Shown here: positions 18,791-25,010 of the stretch, one piece after another
Numbering within the stretch: position 1 is the first letter of the stretch
Layout of the letters: each line of letters opens with the position of its first letter
NCBI GenBank assembly: GCA_949293165.1
Contig: CASFCW010000002.1
Location: 1 to 56,994 of the forward strand
From: an uncultured bacterium
GTDB taxonomy: Bacteria > Bacillota > Clostridia > Oscillospirales > Oscillospiraceae
DNA length: 56,994 nucleotides
Direction of reading: 5' to 3'
Position numbers and translations under genes: made by a program
The notes under the pieces: model-generated
Told to the model about the DNA's origin: nothing
The model's input: only the letters and a program-made list of their open reading frames with translations
Databases searched by the model: none

Positions 18791-18889
18791 ATACACCACC
18801 GTATATAAAAAGTAAATATACCACAGTATATATTCCTGTAGAATATATACCACCGTAATTGTGCACCTTGACATATACCGCCGTATATG
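18791..18889. promoter_or_regulatory. Operator region with four TATACCACCGTATA-type repeats
   Basis: Copies lie at 18791-18807 (ATACACCACCGTATATA), 18815-18832 (ATACCACAGTATAT core), 18843-18858 (TATACCACCGTAA) and 18871-18889 (ATATACCGCCGTATATG). Each has TATAC/GTATA half-symmetry around a CACC-like centre. A TTGACA (18868-18873) sits at the last copy, so a bound protein would block a promoter for the downstream ribbon-helix-helix gene. The region separates two divergent genes and probably controls both. Confidence 0.75.
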
Positions 18890-18916
18890 ATAAGCTATGA
18901 AAAACGAGGTGATTTT

Positions 18917-19105
18917 ATGGCATATTCTGAGGCACAAAAAAACGCAACTCTCAAATATAGAAAAGAGAGTTACGCTCGAATCAGCTTAGATTTGAAGAAG
19001 GAAAAGAAAGAAAAGTACAAGGCCCAAGCCGCTGCCCATGGCATGAGCTTAAACGCCTATATCATTAGCCTGTTGGAAGCAGACGGTGAAAAAGAAGAAT
19101 CTTGA
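18917..19105 (+). CDS. Ribbon-helix-helix (Arc/CopG-like) DNA-binding protein
   Basis: About 62 residues. The segment YARISLDLKKEKKEKYKAQAAAHGMSLNAYIISLLEADG splits into an N-terminal beta strand (ARISLDL), a helix, a turn (HGMS) and a second helix (LNAYIISLLEA), the pattern of MetJ/Arc repressors. The frame is open from 18887, but the ATG at 18917 has GAGGTG about eight bases upstream and fits the family N-terminus AYSEAQKNATLKYRKE. It probably binds the four operators in front of it and so represses itself and the divergent SprT-like gene. A palindrome overlaps its stop codon. Confidence 0.82.
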   Translation: MAYSEAQKNATLKYRKESYARISLDLKKEKKEKYKAQAAAHGMSLNAYIISLLEADGEKEES

Positions 19106-19120
19106 AAGTGCACATTCAAA
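19102..19120. repeat. Copy 3 of the palindrome, at the stop of the ribbon-helix-helix gene
   Basis: TTGAAAGTGCACATTCAAA overlapping the TGA stop. Same sequence as at 18099-18117, one kilobase apart, so the two copies flank the SprT/RHH module. Confidence 0.8.
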
Positions 19121-19329
19121 ACCCTATCCCCCTCAGGGGATCACAGCGACGGAATATCCCACGGGGACCAGTTTCCCCATCTCCACCCAAACCCACGGCG
19201 GGGATATTCCATGGAGCGCAACCAACCTTATTTCCCGCCTTGCACCCAGCTTTCCGCACAGCACCCAGGCCCCACCCGTGGCGGGCTACCCAGCTAACCA
19301 CACCACACACAGCCACCCTCTGAACAACA
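19121..19329. other. Non-coding stretch with a 10-bp inverted repeat
   Basis: No gene is supported between the ribbon-helix-helix gene and the lipoprotein (about 600 bases). The left part holds GGAATATCCC (19151-19160) and its exact inverse GGGATATTCC (19201-19210), enclosing 40 bases that contain a smaller GGGGA/TCCCC hairpin. The right part holds the candidate small RNA listed separately. Such a structured repeat could be a recombination or transfer site, but nothing proves it. Confidence 0.5.
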
Positions 19330-19494
19330 AAAAAACGGCCCTTTTCGGACCGTTTGAAATGACCTTGCAATCTTTCCCGTTATGGAGTAAAATAGTGCCA
19401 TCGAGATAAATAGAGGCAGGACGTGAGAGGCGGCAACCTCCCACGCCCCTATGCAGGAGAACGGACCTCCCACACAATAGCATTTCGCTACGCC
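19330..19494 (-). ncRNA. Candidate structured small RNA
   Basis: A strong minus-strand promoter (TTGTAA at 19525-19530, 17 bases, TATAAT at 19502-19507) is followed about 165 bases later by a rho-independent terminator (AAACGG...CCGTTT plus seven T, 19329-19355). Between them lie predicted hairpins, including GTGGGAGG-TTGCCG-CCTCTCAC. An open frame in this region has no good ribosome site. It resembles no RNA family I can name. It may be a regulatory or antitoxin-type RNA of the element. Confidence 0.55.
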
Positions 19495-19501
19495 TTTTCT
19501 C

Positions 19502-19530
19502 ATTATAGCCGCTTTGGGTTCATTTTACAA
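19502..19530 (-). promoter_or_regulatory. Promoter of the candidate small RNA
   Basis: TTGTAA and perfect TATAAT with a 17-base spacer on the minus strand. No protein-coding gene with a ribosome site follows, only the predicted RNA and terminator. Confidence 0.65.
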
Positions 19531-19706
19531 GGTGGTTGTGATGGGCTTTGTGTCGTACCTCAATGCTGTGTAGGGAAACCTGCACCGCTTTTATTTATCT
19601 CGGCGGAAACGCCCAACGGGGGACCGGGAGCAATCCCACCCCCAGCGGGCCGGACCGTTGAGAGGAAATAAAAACCGTCACCGTGACGGCACAGGAGGAA
19701 ACCATA

Positions 19707-20465
19707 ATGAAAAAGGCTTTGATATTGGGCTTGTCTCTTTCACTGGCCCTGACCCTGACCGCCTGCGGTGGTCCCAATGACAACGCCGCCGACAGCACCC
19801 AGGATACCAGCACCCCGGAGGTCAGTCAGTCCGTGGACACCAGCACCCCCAAGGTGGAGCAGAACACGCAAACCACCCAGGGAAACCCGGAGCAGACACC
19901 AGCTGTTGAGGAGACACCCACAGTTGAGGAAACCCCTGCACCAGAAGTTGAAGCACAGCCAGAGGTTCAGCTCTTTACTGATTGTAATGAAACAGTGTAT
20001 GCCACAACAACGGTGAATGTCCGTGATACATATAGTACCTCTGGTAATAAAGTAGGTTCCCTAACGAAAGCCCAATCTGTTAAGCGTACAGGCACAGGAC
20101 AAGGTGAAGCAGCGGGTTGGAGCCGCATAGAGTTTAATGGTCAGGTAGCCTATGTCAATTCTGATTACCTCAGCACCACCAAACCCCAAGTAAGCACCGG
20201 ATCAAGTGGGAATAGTGGGAATTCAGGTGGCAGTACTCAGACAAGTAAACCAAGCACCAGCAAGCCCAGTACCAGCAAACCCGGTACCTCAACTGGGTCA
20301 AGCACTGGTAACACTGGAAAGCCATTCGATAAAACTCCAGGTATAGATTGGACAACTGGTAATGAGACTCTAGATGAGGATGACCTTGATCAATCCAACT
20401 CTAACAACGATGACAGCAATGTCGGTGGTTGGTATGACCCGTCAACTGGAGAGTTCTTTCAGTAA
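19707..20465 (+). CDS. SH3-domain lipoprotein
   Basis: About 252 residues. A lipoprotein signal (MKKALILGLSLSLALTLTAC) with lipobox LTAC is followed by a long Thr/Pro/Glu-rich spacer with VEETP repeats, a bacterial SH3 domain (TTTVNVRDTYSTSGNKVGSL...AGWSRIEFNGQVAYVNSDYLS), then a Ser/Thr/Gly/Lys linker with repeated STSKP units and an acidic tail. It probably sits on the outer face of the membrane and touches the cell wall. AGGAGG precedes the ATG by eight bases, and a perfect CCGTCAC-C-GTGACGG palindrome overlaps its leader (19675-19689). Role on the element unknown; cell-surface exclusion or wall binding is possible. Confidence 0.82.
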   Translation: MKKALILGLSLSLALTLTACGGPNDNAADSTQDTSTPEVSQSVDTSTPKVEQNTQTTQGNPEQTPAVEETPTVEETPAPEVEAQPEVQLFTDCNETVYATTTVNVRDTYSTSGNKVGSLTKAQSVKRTGTGQGEAAGWSRIEFNGQVAYVNSDYLSTTKPQVSTGSSGNSGNSGGSTQTSKPSTSKPSTSKPGTSTGSSTGNTGKPFDKTPGIDWTTGNETLDEDDLDQSNSNNDDSNVGGWYDPSTGEFFQ

Positions 20466-20577
20466 GTGAGGAGGGATAGTAATGACAGCCCTCCGCGCCC
20501 TTGGCGCCACCGGCACAAACCCCATCGCTTGACGCCGCGGCAATTTTTGAAATATCCATATTTTAACAGGCTCACAG

Positions 20578-20607
20578 GAGGCCCCCAAACCGGGGGCCTC
20601 TTTTTTT
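20578..20607 (+). terminator. Terminator of the lipoprotein gene
   Basis: GAGGCCCCC...GGGGGCCTC stem with loop AAAC and seven T. The roughly 110 bases between the stop codon and this stem hold nothing I recognise. Confidence 0.9.
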
Positions 20608-20754
20608 GACTTGTATATATGAATTTTTTGTAAACAATCAAAAAATCCTCTTGACATACCGTTTTTACACGCTCGCTCACTTTTTTAGGGACGTATATAC
20701 CAAAAAGGCGGAACGTACCCGACTTTTTTGACAACGCTGTCGTAAAAATGCCAT

Positions 20755-20763
20755 TTGCTATAA
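20755..20763 (+). promoter_or_regulatory. Extended -10 promoter of the sigma-like gene
   Basis: TGCTATAAT is a textbook extended -10 element. No consensus -35 stands 17 bases upstream, although a TTGACA lies at 20727-20732 at 25-base spacing, and another TTGACA occurs further upstream. Confidence 0.6.
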
Positions 20764-20827
20764 TGTGGCCACAACGTTGAATTTAAAAGAACGGAGGAAA
20801 ATCCGGGCCCGGTCAATAGTGACCGAA

Positions 20828-21223
20828 ATGAAAGTCAAGTACAATTTCGCAAATGGAGACTGTGTTGAGTTAGAGGTTGAAGAAAAGTTCGGAAAATACA
20901 TTGAAAATTCTCGCAAGCGGGAAAGCAATAAGGGTAGACATTATCGCCGCAAGAATATTTCTTTGGAGGGAGTCGTTTATGAAGGACGTGAGTTCTCTTG
21001 TAGCGATACATACTTTGATGATCTAGAGCAAGCAGAAGAGCAGGGTCGGATAAAGAAAATGCTTTCCGAGCTAACAGAGATTCAACGCCGCCGTTGTGTG
21101 CAGTTGGCTAAGGGAATGAGTATGCAGGAGATTGCCAGACAAGAAGGGGTTGCTGTTCAGTCCGTCCATGAATCCATAGTTGCCGCCCAAAAAAAATTAA
21201 AAAAATATCGGAAACACCCCTGA
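20828..21223 (+). CDS. Sigma-70 region-4-like regulator (Tn916 Orf7-type)
   Basis: About 131 residues. The C-terminus LTEIQRRRCVQLAKGMSMQEIARQEGVAVQSVHESIVAAQKKL is a sigma-region-4 helix-turn-helix. The N-terminus (MKVKYNFANGDCVELEVEEKFGKYI, then SRRKES-like RKRESNKGRHYRRKNISLEG) matches the family of small sigma-like proteins on Firmicutes conjugative elements. The frame is open from 20765, but that start overlaps the predicted -10 box, so the ATG at 20828 or GTG at 20819 is more likely; no well-spaced ribosome site decides. It lies just before the replication block and may switch it on. Confidence 0.75.
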   Translation: MKVKYNFANGDCVELEVEEKFGKYIENSRKRESNKGRHYRRKNISLEGVVYEGREFSCSDTYFDDLEQAEEQGRIKKMLSELTEIQRRRCVQLAKGMSMQEIARQEGVAVQSVHESIVAAQKKLKKYRKHP

Positions 21224-21251
21224 TAAACACCTCCCTAAATGTCCGTATAGT

Positions 21252-21284
21252 GAGGGGGACAGGTCCTCCGGGGCCTCCCCCCTC
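21252..21284. other. Strong hairpin before the replication block
   Basis: GAGGGGG-AC-AGGTCC-TCCG-GGGCCT-CCCCCCTC folds into a stem of about 13 pairs. No T run follows. It lies in the 146-base gap after the sigma-like gene. It may be an attenuator or processing site for the Rep operon. Confidence 0.5.
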
Positions 21285-21369
21285 TCCCTCCCGACAAAGT
21301 GCCACCTCTATGGTGAACGGAGCTAGCGCACCAAGGGAGAGCAATATTTAAATAGGAGGCAATATATTC

Positions 21370-21648
21370 ATGGGTAAGATTATAGGAATTGTGGATGTTT
21401 CTTTCCAGGCAAAAGATGGGAGCCAAATAACTGGAAAAACCTTCCACACTGTGGAGCAAGTACCTCAAGGCCAAGGCGTTGGTGAGCGGACAGATCATTT
21501 CTTTTTATCCAGTGCCAGGCTTGCTGCGTTGACCTTTAAGCCGGCCCTTGGAGTCACCGTAGAGCCGTTATACTCCAAGTTCGGCAAGGTCACCAGCCTT
21601 GTTCTGGTTGATCCGTTGGACGCTGGACCGGGGGTAGATATTGACTGA
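21370..21648 (+). CDS. Small protein, possibly ssDNA-binding (phage gV-like)
   Basis: A 92-residue protein: IIGIVDVSFQAKDGSQITGKTFHTVE, then HFFLSSARLAALTFKPALGVTVEPLYSKFGKVTSLVLVDP. The beta-rich layout with an early V-x-F-x-A-KDG-x-x-x-xGKT strand pair and a late YxKFGKV strand resembles small proteins found beside replication initiators in Firmicutes rolling-circle and filamentous-phage-like elements, thought to coat ssDNA. That assignment is by eye. AGGAGG lies upstream of the ATG. It opens the Rep cluster, and its stop overlaps the next start (ATGA). Confidence 0.5.
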   Translation: MGKIIGIVDVSFQAKDGSQITGKTFHTVEQVPQGQGVGERTDHFFLSSARLAALTFKPALGVTVEPLYSKFGKVTSLVLVDPLDAGPGVDID

Positions 21649-21962
21649 TGACTGTTCAGAAAGCTATTGAGATCTTTCTGACGGCCTGGAGGTCAACCTG
21701 GGACCCGTCTCTGGAGGTCATGACCTGGCCCCGCTACCCATACAGGGAGTTGGGGCCGAGCCAGGCCCCTGACGGCTCCGTAACCCTCCGGGTCGACAAG
21801 TATCGGGGTAACAGGCCCCGTGAACCTCCCGCCGCTGATGTGCGGAGTATTCAGGAGGTCCTGAATTTGGCTTTGCCTGCTGGGTTTCGCATCCGTGAGG
21901 TCCAGGACCAGGGCAAAAAAATATTAATTGTAATGGAGGAAATTGACCATGAGAAATTTTGA
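21648..21962 (+). CDS. Unknown protein of the replication block (104 aa)
   Basis: A soluble, mildly acidic protein with a Trp/Pro/Arg-rich N-terminal half (AWRSTWDPSLEVMTWPRYPYREL) and a short alpha/beta C-terminal half (SIQEVLNLALPAGFRIREV...KKILIVMEEI). No family recognised. The ATG overlaps the stop of the upstream gene and its own end overlaps the next gene by 14 bases, so translation is coupled. Confidence 0.65.
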   Translation: MTVQKAIEIFLTAWRSTWDPSLEVMTWPRYPYRELGPSQAPDGSVTLRVDKYRGNRPREPPAADVRSIQEVLNLALPAGFRIREVQDQGKKILIVMEEIDHEKF

Positions 21963-22470
21963 GGAGCTGGCGGGCGGTTTGCAGCGTAGCCTCGCCCGTG
22001 GTATCGGTTCTGCTGCTGCGTCTTACAGGGTCTATTTGGCCAAAGCTAATGCTTTGGCGGTAGCTCAGGCCCGCACCGCTGAGGAGATCCAGTTCGTCGC
22101 AAACTGGATGGCAACTTTTGCCTACCTTCTGTGGTGCGCCATTGATGCTACCAATGAGCTGACCCATTTGGTAGTCCCTGCGTCCTTTGAGGACCTGTAC
22201 ATAGAACAGCCGGTCCGCCGTGGCAATAACGGAGTTCTTGTGCTCCGTTTTTCCGGGTGGTGCCGCCCTGGGTTTGATATGGAAGCCAAAGACATTAGGT
22301 GCATACTTAATGTCGAAATGGGAAGTCTGTGCGCTCGGTATGGACTGCCTCGTATAAGGGTGCACGTTCAGCGTAGAGAGCATAATCGTGTGCTTTTTGC
22401 GCTGGTTTTTGCAGAGGACGAAGCCAGCGCCAGGGAGAAAAAAGTAAATGTTGAGAAAATCAAAATTTAA
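21949..22470 (+). CDS. Unknown protein of the replication block (173 aa)
   Basis: The N-terminal half is helical and alanine-rich (GIGSAAASYRVYLAKANALAVAQARTAEEIQFVANWMATFAYLLWCAIDA), the last part hydrophobic enough to bury against a membrane or partner. The C-terminal half is beta-rich and basic (LCARYGLPRIRVHVQRREHNRVLFALVF). The ATG at 21949 has GGAGG nine bases upstream; the frame is open two codons earlier. Overlaps both neighbours. No family recognised; a structural protein cannot be excluded. Confidence 0.65.
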   Translation: MRNFEELAGGLQRSLARGIGSAAASYRVYLAKANALAVAQARTAEEIQFVANWMATFAYLLWCAIDATNELTHLVVPASFEDLYIEQPVRRGNNGVLVLRFSGWCRPGFDMEAKDIRCILNVEMGSLCARYGLPRIRVHVQRREHNRVLFALVFAEDEASAREKKVNVEKIKI

Positions 22471-22759
22471 CAGTGAGGATCTGGCTGTTATCGGCAAGGT
22501 TCTGGCCACCCTGGGGGAGTTAGGGATTACCCTGCTCCTCCAGGACCCGGTCCCCGTCATGTGGGATTATGGCCCCCATCGGTTGTACCAATGGGAGGTT
22601 ATCACCCGTGATGACGAGCCAGTGGATTTCAAAGCCATTCAAGTTCTGTTGACCGCTGTCAATTCTGTGGGTCAGTTTAAGCCCCAAGTTTACAGCGTCG
22701 AGGACTATTCCACCGAATATGGTAATTTCACACGTTACTTTATTACGGTGTTTATATAA
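22448..22759 (+). CDS. Unknown protein of the replication block (103 aa)
   Basis: A small alpha/beta protein starting MLRKSKFNSEDLAVIGKVLATLGELG and ending in a beta-rich, aromatic stretch (QPQVYSVEDY-like KPQVYSVEDYSTEYGNFTRYFITVFI). It overlaps the upstream gene by 23 bases. Its stop is followed by the hairpin-rich origin region. In size and layout it resembles the 104-residue protein two genes upstream, but I see no clear sequence match. Function unknown. Confidence 0.62.
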   Translation: MLRKSKFNSEDLAVIGKVLATLGELGITLLLQDPVPVMWDYGPHRLYQWEVITRDDEPVDFKAIQVLLTAVNSVGQFKPQVYSVEDYSTEYGNFTRYFITVFI

Positions 22760-22796
22760 TAGGGCGGCACATCAGTTCCCCATTGGTCCCATAATC

Positions 22797-22871
22797 GTGT
22801 TGGCCCCAAGCCAACACCAAGGGGGCGAGCGAGCGGCGGAGGCGAAGGCCGAAACTGCCGCCCGCCCCCTT
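22797..22871. other. Two hairpins in the Rep leader region
   Basis: GTGTTGG/CCAACAC (22797-22803 with 22811-22817), then a large GC-rich fold AAGGGGGCG/CGCCCCCTT (22819-22827 with 22863-22871) with an inner GCGGC/GCCGC stem. They sit between the last unknown gene and the origin stem-loop and could act as a terminator or as a lagging-strand origin for the single-stranded intermediate. Confidence 0.55.
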
Positions 22872-22906
22872 GTCAGTTGTAAGGCCCCGTTCATGTGCCG
22901 CCCGGA

Positions 22907-22937
22907 TGCCCTAAAGCCTAGTATTACCTTTAGGGCA
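22907..22937 (+). other. Predicted rolling-circle origin: stem-loop with nonanucleotide TAGTATTAC
   Basis: TGCCCTAAAG (22907-22916) and CTTTAGGGCA (22928-22937) form a perfect 10-bp stem. The 11-base loop is CC followed by TAGTATTAC (22919-22927). A stem-loop presenting (T/A)A(G/A)TATTAC is the replication origin of circoviruses, geminiviruses and relatives, where Rep nicks between the second T of TATT and AC. Here it lies 108 bases before a Rep gene of the same class. A tandem TGTACC repeat follows immediately. Confidence 0.88.
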
Positions 22938-22941
22938 CTTC

Positions 22942-22954
22942 TGTACCGTGTACC
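22942..22954 (+). repeat. Tandem TGTACC hexamers beside the origin (candidate iterons)
   Basis: TGTACC-G-TGTACC with a 7-base period, starting five bases after the origin stem. Circoviruses carry short tandem Rep-binding repeats in the same place. Confidence 0.6.
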
Positions 22955-23044
22955 ATCATTGTTTCCTTGTCACTTTTGGCATTACAAGATATGGCCTTCT
23001 GCCTTGCACTGGACCCACATCGAACAGATAGGAGGTGAACACAA

Positions 23045-24073
23045 ATGACTGACACACGCCACAGGCGATACCTTTTGACAATCAACAATCCCGGCAACGA
23101 TTGGTCACACGAAAAAATTCGCACAGTGCTGAAAAACTTGAATTTGCGTTATTGGTGTATGGCTGACGAAATCGGCTTGCAAGAACAGACACCTCACACG
23201 CATATCTACTTTGTAGCGGCGGCTTCAGCGGTTCGGTTTTCCACTGTTAAAAAAATGTTTCCTACCGCTCATATTGACCCGGCTAATGGGAGTAGCGTAG
23301 AGTGCAGGGATTATGTTCAGAAGTCGGGTAAGTGGGCTGATGATCCCAAGGCTGACACCAGCACCCCCGGCACCTTTGAGGAGTGGGGAGAGCTGCCAGA
23401 CGAACCCGGACAAGGCTACCGCTCCGATATTGCTCAACTTTACGCTATGATTTCAGACGGCATGAGCAACGCCGAAATCATGGCCCAAAATCCAGACCTT
23501 GCAATCCACATCTCCCGCATGGATAAAATACGGCAGGATATTTTAGAAGCCAAATACCGGGACGAATTTCGGCAACTGGACGTAACCTATATTTTCGGTC
23601 CCACTGCAACGGGCAAAACCAGAGGGGTTATGGAGAAGCATGGTTATTCCAATGTCTACCGGGTGACAGATTACACCCACCCTTTTGACCGCTATGCTCA
23701 GGAGCCGGTTTTATTGTTCGATGAATTTCGCTCCTCTCTTATGGTCGGTGATATGTTGGATTACCTGGACGGGTATCCGCTGGCATTACCCGCCAGATAT
23801 TCTCAGCGTCAAGCCTGTTATACCACAGTCTACATCATCAGCAATATTGACCTCTCCCAGCAATACAAAAACGTGCAGGAGAATGAACCGGCCACCTGGA
23901 AAGCGTTTCTCCGTAGAATTCACCATGTGATTGAATACCACCAGGACAAGCCCCCCACGGACCACGGCCCCGCCCTGGACTACATATTTCCCCCGCCTAA
24001 ACCAACCCCTGATTGGGTCCGTGAGATCGAGGCCGATGGAACACCCCCGGAGCAATTCGGCCTCCCATTTTAG
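23045..24073 (+). CDS. CRESS-DNA-virus-type replication initiator (Rep: HUH nickase and SF3 helicase)
   Basis: A 342-residue protein with the full ordered motif set of circovirus/geminivirus-type Reps. HUH endonuclease: motif I LLTINNP (10-16), motif II HTHIYF (51-56, metal-binding His-x-His), motif III YVQKSGKW (90-97, catalytic Tyr90 and Lys93). SF3 helicase: Walker A GPTATGKT (185-192), Walker B VLLFDEF (222-228), motif C YIISN (263-267, Asn267). It is expected to nick the TAGTATTAC loop and drive rolling-circle replication of the excised circle. AGGAGGTG precedes the ATG. Bacterial relatives are known on plasmids and integrated elements; which group this belongs to needs a tree. Confidence 0.93.
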   Translation: MTDTRHRRYLLTINNPGNDWSHEKIRTVLKNLNLRYWCMADEIGLQEQTPHTHIYFVAAASAVRFSTVKKMFPTAHIDPANGSSVECRDYVQKSGKWADDPKADTSTPGTFEEWGELPDEPGQGYRSDIAQLYAMISDGMSNAEIMAQNPDLAIHISRMDKIRQDILEAKYRDEFRQLDVTYIFGPTATGKTRGVMEKHGYSNVYRVTDYTHPFDRYAQEPVLLFDEFRSSLMVGDMLDYLDGYPLALPARYSQRQACYTTVYIISNIDLSQQYKNVQENEPATWKAFLRRIHHVIEYHQDKPPTDHGPALDYIFPPPKPTPDWVREIEADGTPPEQFGLPF

Positions 24074-24191
24074 GGTTGCTGAAATGGCAACAAAACTTGC
24101 CGCTATTTGCATTACAGGCCCCCTGCCCCCGTGATACCATTAGGCCATCAAGAGGGACAACCCCTCACCAATTTTAAGGAGGACTTAAACA

Positions 24192-24680
24192 ATGGATATT
24201 ATTAGAACTATGCCCCTGCACCGGAGCCGTTCCGGTTTGCCCTGTTTCTGGGAGTGTGGAGGAGGTTTTACTAACACTGGTAGAGCTCAGTTGGTAACCT
24301 CCCCTACAGGTGGGCCCAAGCGTGCAATTTATATTCGTACGCACGGCGATCTGTGTAATGGGAATCATGCTTTGATCCCCGTTAAGGTAGATGACTGCCT
24401 GGTGTCTGTAGACAGGCACTGGGACAGGGTATCCATTGCGGTGGAGCGTATCACAGATATTGACGGTGATACTGCCACCTTGGAGCGCACGGATGATCTG
24501 ATTTCGTACGATGCAATCCAGGCGGCAGTAGCAAAGTCTGAGGACTACCATTGCCGTCAGCCTCACTACATCCAACAGTTATTTGAGGAGGAGCGGCCAA
24601 CAGTTCAGGCAGAGGACAACATCATGGACGATGTTGGAGAGTTAGTAGTACTTGAGGAGGATGAATTCAATGACATTTGA
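24192..24680 (+). CDS. Unknown protein downstream of Rep (162 aa)
   Basis: A soluble protein with a basic, cysteine-containing start (RTMPLHRSRSGLPCFWECGGGF), a beta-rich middle (KRAIYIRTHG, NHALIPVKVDDCLVSVDRHWDRVSIAVERITDIDGDTATL) and a very acidic C-terminus (EEERPTVQAEDNIMDDVGELVVLEEDEFNDI). No family recognised. AAGGAGG lies ahead of the ATG in a leader almost identical to that of the gene at 25011. The end overlaps the next start by 11 bases. Confidence 0.65.
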   Translation: MDIIRTMPLHRSRSGLPCFWECGGGFTNTGRAQLVTSPTGGPKRAIYIRTHGDLCNGNHALIPVKVDDCLVSVDRHWDRVSIAVERITDIDGDTATLERTDDLISYDAIQAAVAKSEDYHCRQPHYIQQLFEEERPTVQAEDNIMDDVGELVVLEEDEFNDI

Positions 24681-24996
24681 CCTGATTGTAAATGCTCCGA
24701 TGGAGCCTCGTATCTTTCCGATAACCGCCGTTATCGGTGGCATCCCTTGTATTAGGGTTTTTAACATGGACGATAATCATTTGCCGTCTGAAACTATTAA
24801 GGTCTATTGCGGGGATGGGAGTGGGGATGTTACACCTCAGCATGATTCTCCTGAGGGCCGGGTCCAGGAGGTTCATCCTGGTGATTTTGTTGGGGTGCTC
24901 TCTAAGAAGTCGAGTAGTTCTCCCCTAAAAATAAATTCCTTCTACATCGTTGCAATCCGAAATAACCAAGCAATAACAAAAAACGCTATTCTTTAA
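24670..24996 (+). CDS. Unknown protein downstream of Rep (108 aa)
   Basis: Begins MTFDLIVNAPMEPRIFPITAVIGGIPCIRVF and seems mostly beta-stranded, with a central VYCGDGSGDVTP loop and FVGVLSKKSSSSPLKINSFYIVAIRNN at the end. This could be an OB- or SH3-like small barrel. The frame opens at 24652, but the ATG at 24670 has GGAGG nine bases upstream. No family recognised. Part of the same run of genes as Rep, excisionase and integrase. Confidence 0.6.
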   Translation: MTFDLIVNAPMEPRIFPITAVIGGIPCIRVFNMDDNHLPSETIKVYCGDGSGDVTPQHDSPEGRVQEVHPGDFVGVLSKKSSSSPLKINSFYIVAIRNNQAITKNAIL

Positions 24997-25010
24997 GGAG
25001 GATTTAAACA

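Noticed and set aside
19116-19671. Small open frames in the 600-base gap of the element
   Set aside because: Six overlapping frames on both strands, none with a ribosome site or domain. The stretch is better explained by an inverted repeat and a small RNA.
20459-20734. Minus-strand open frame (91 codons) after the SH3 lipoprotein
   Set aside because: It runs through a strong plus-strand terminator and a promoter region, has no ribosome site, and encodes no recognisable domain.
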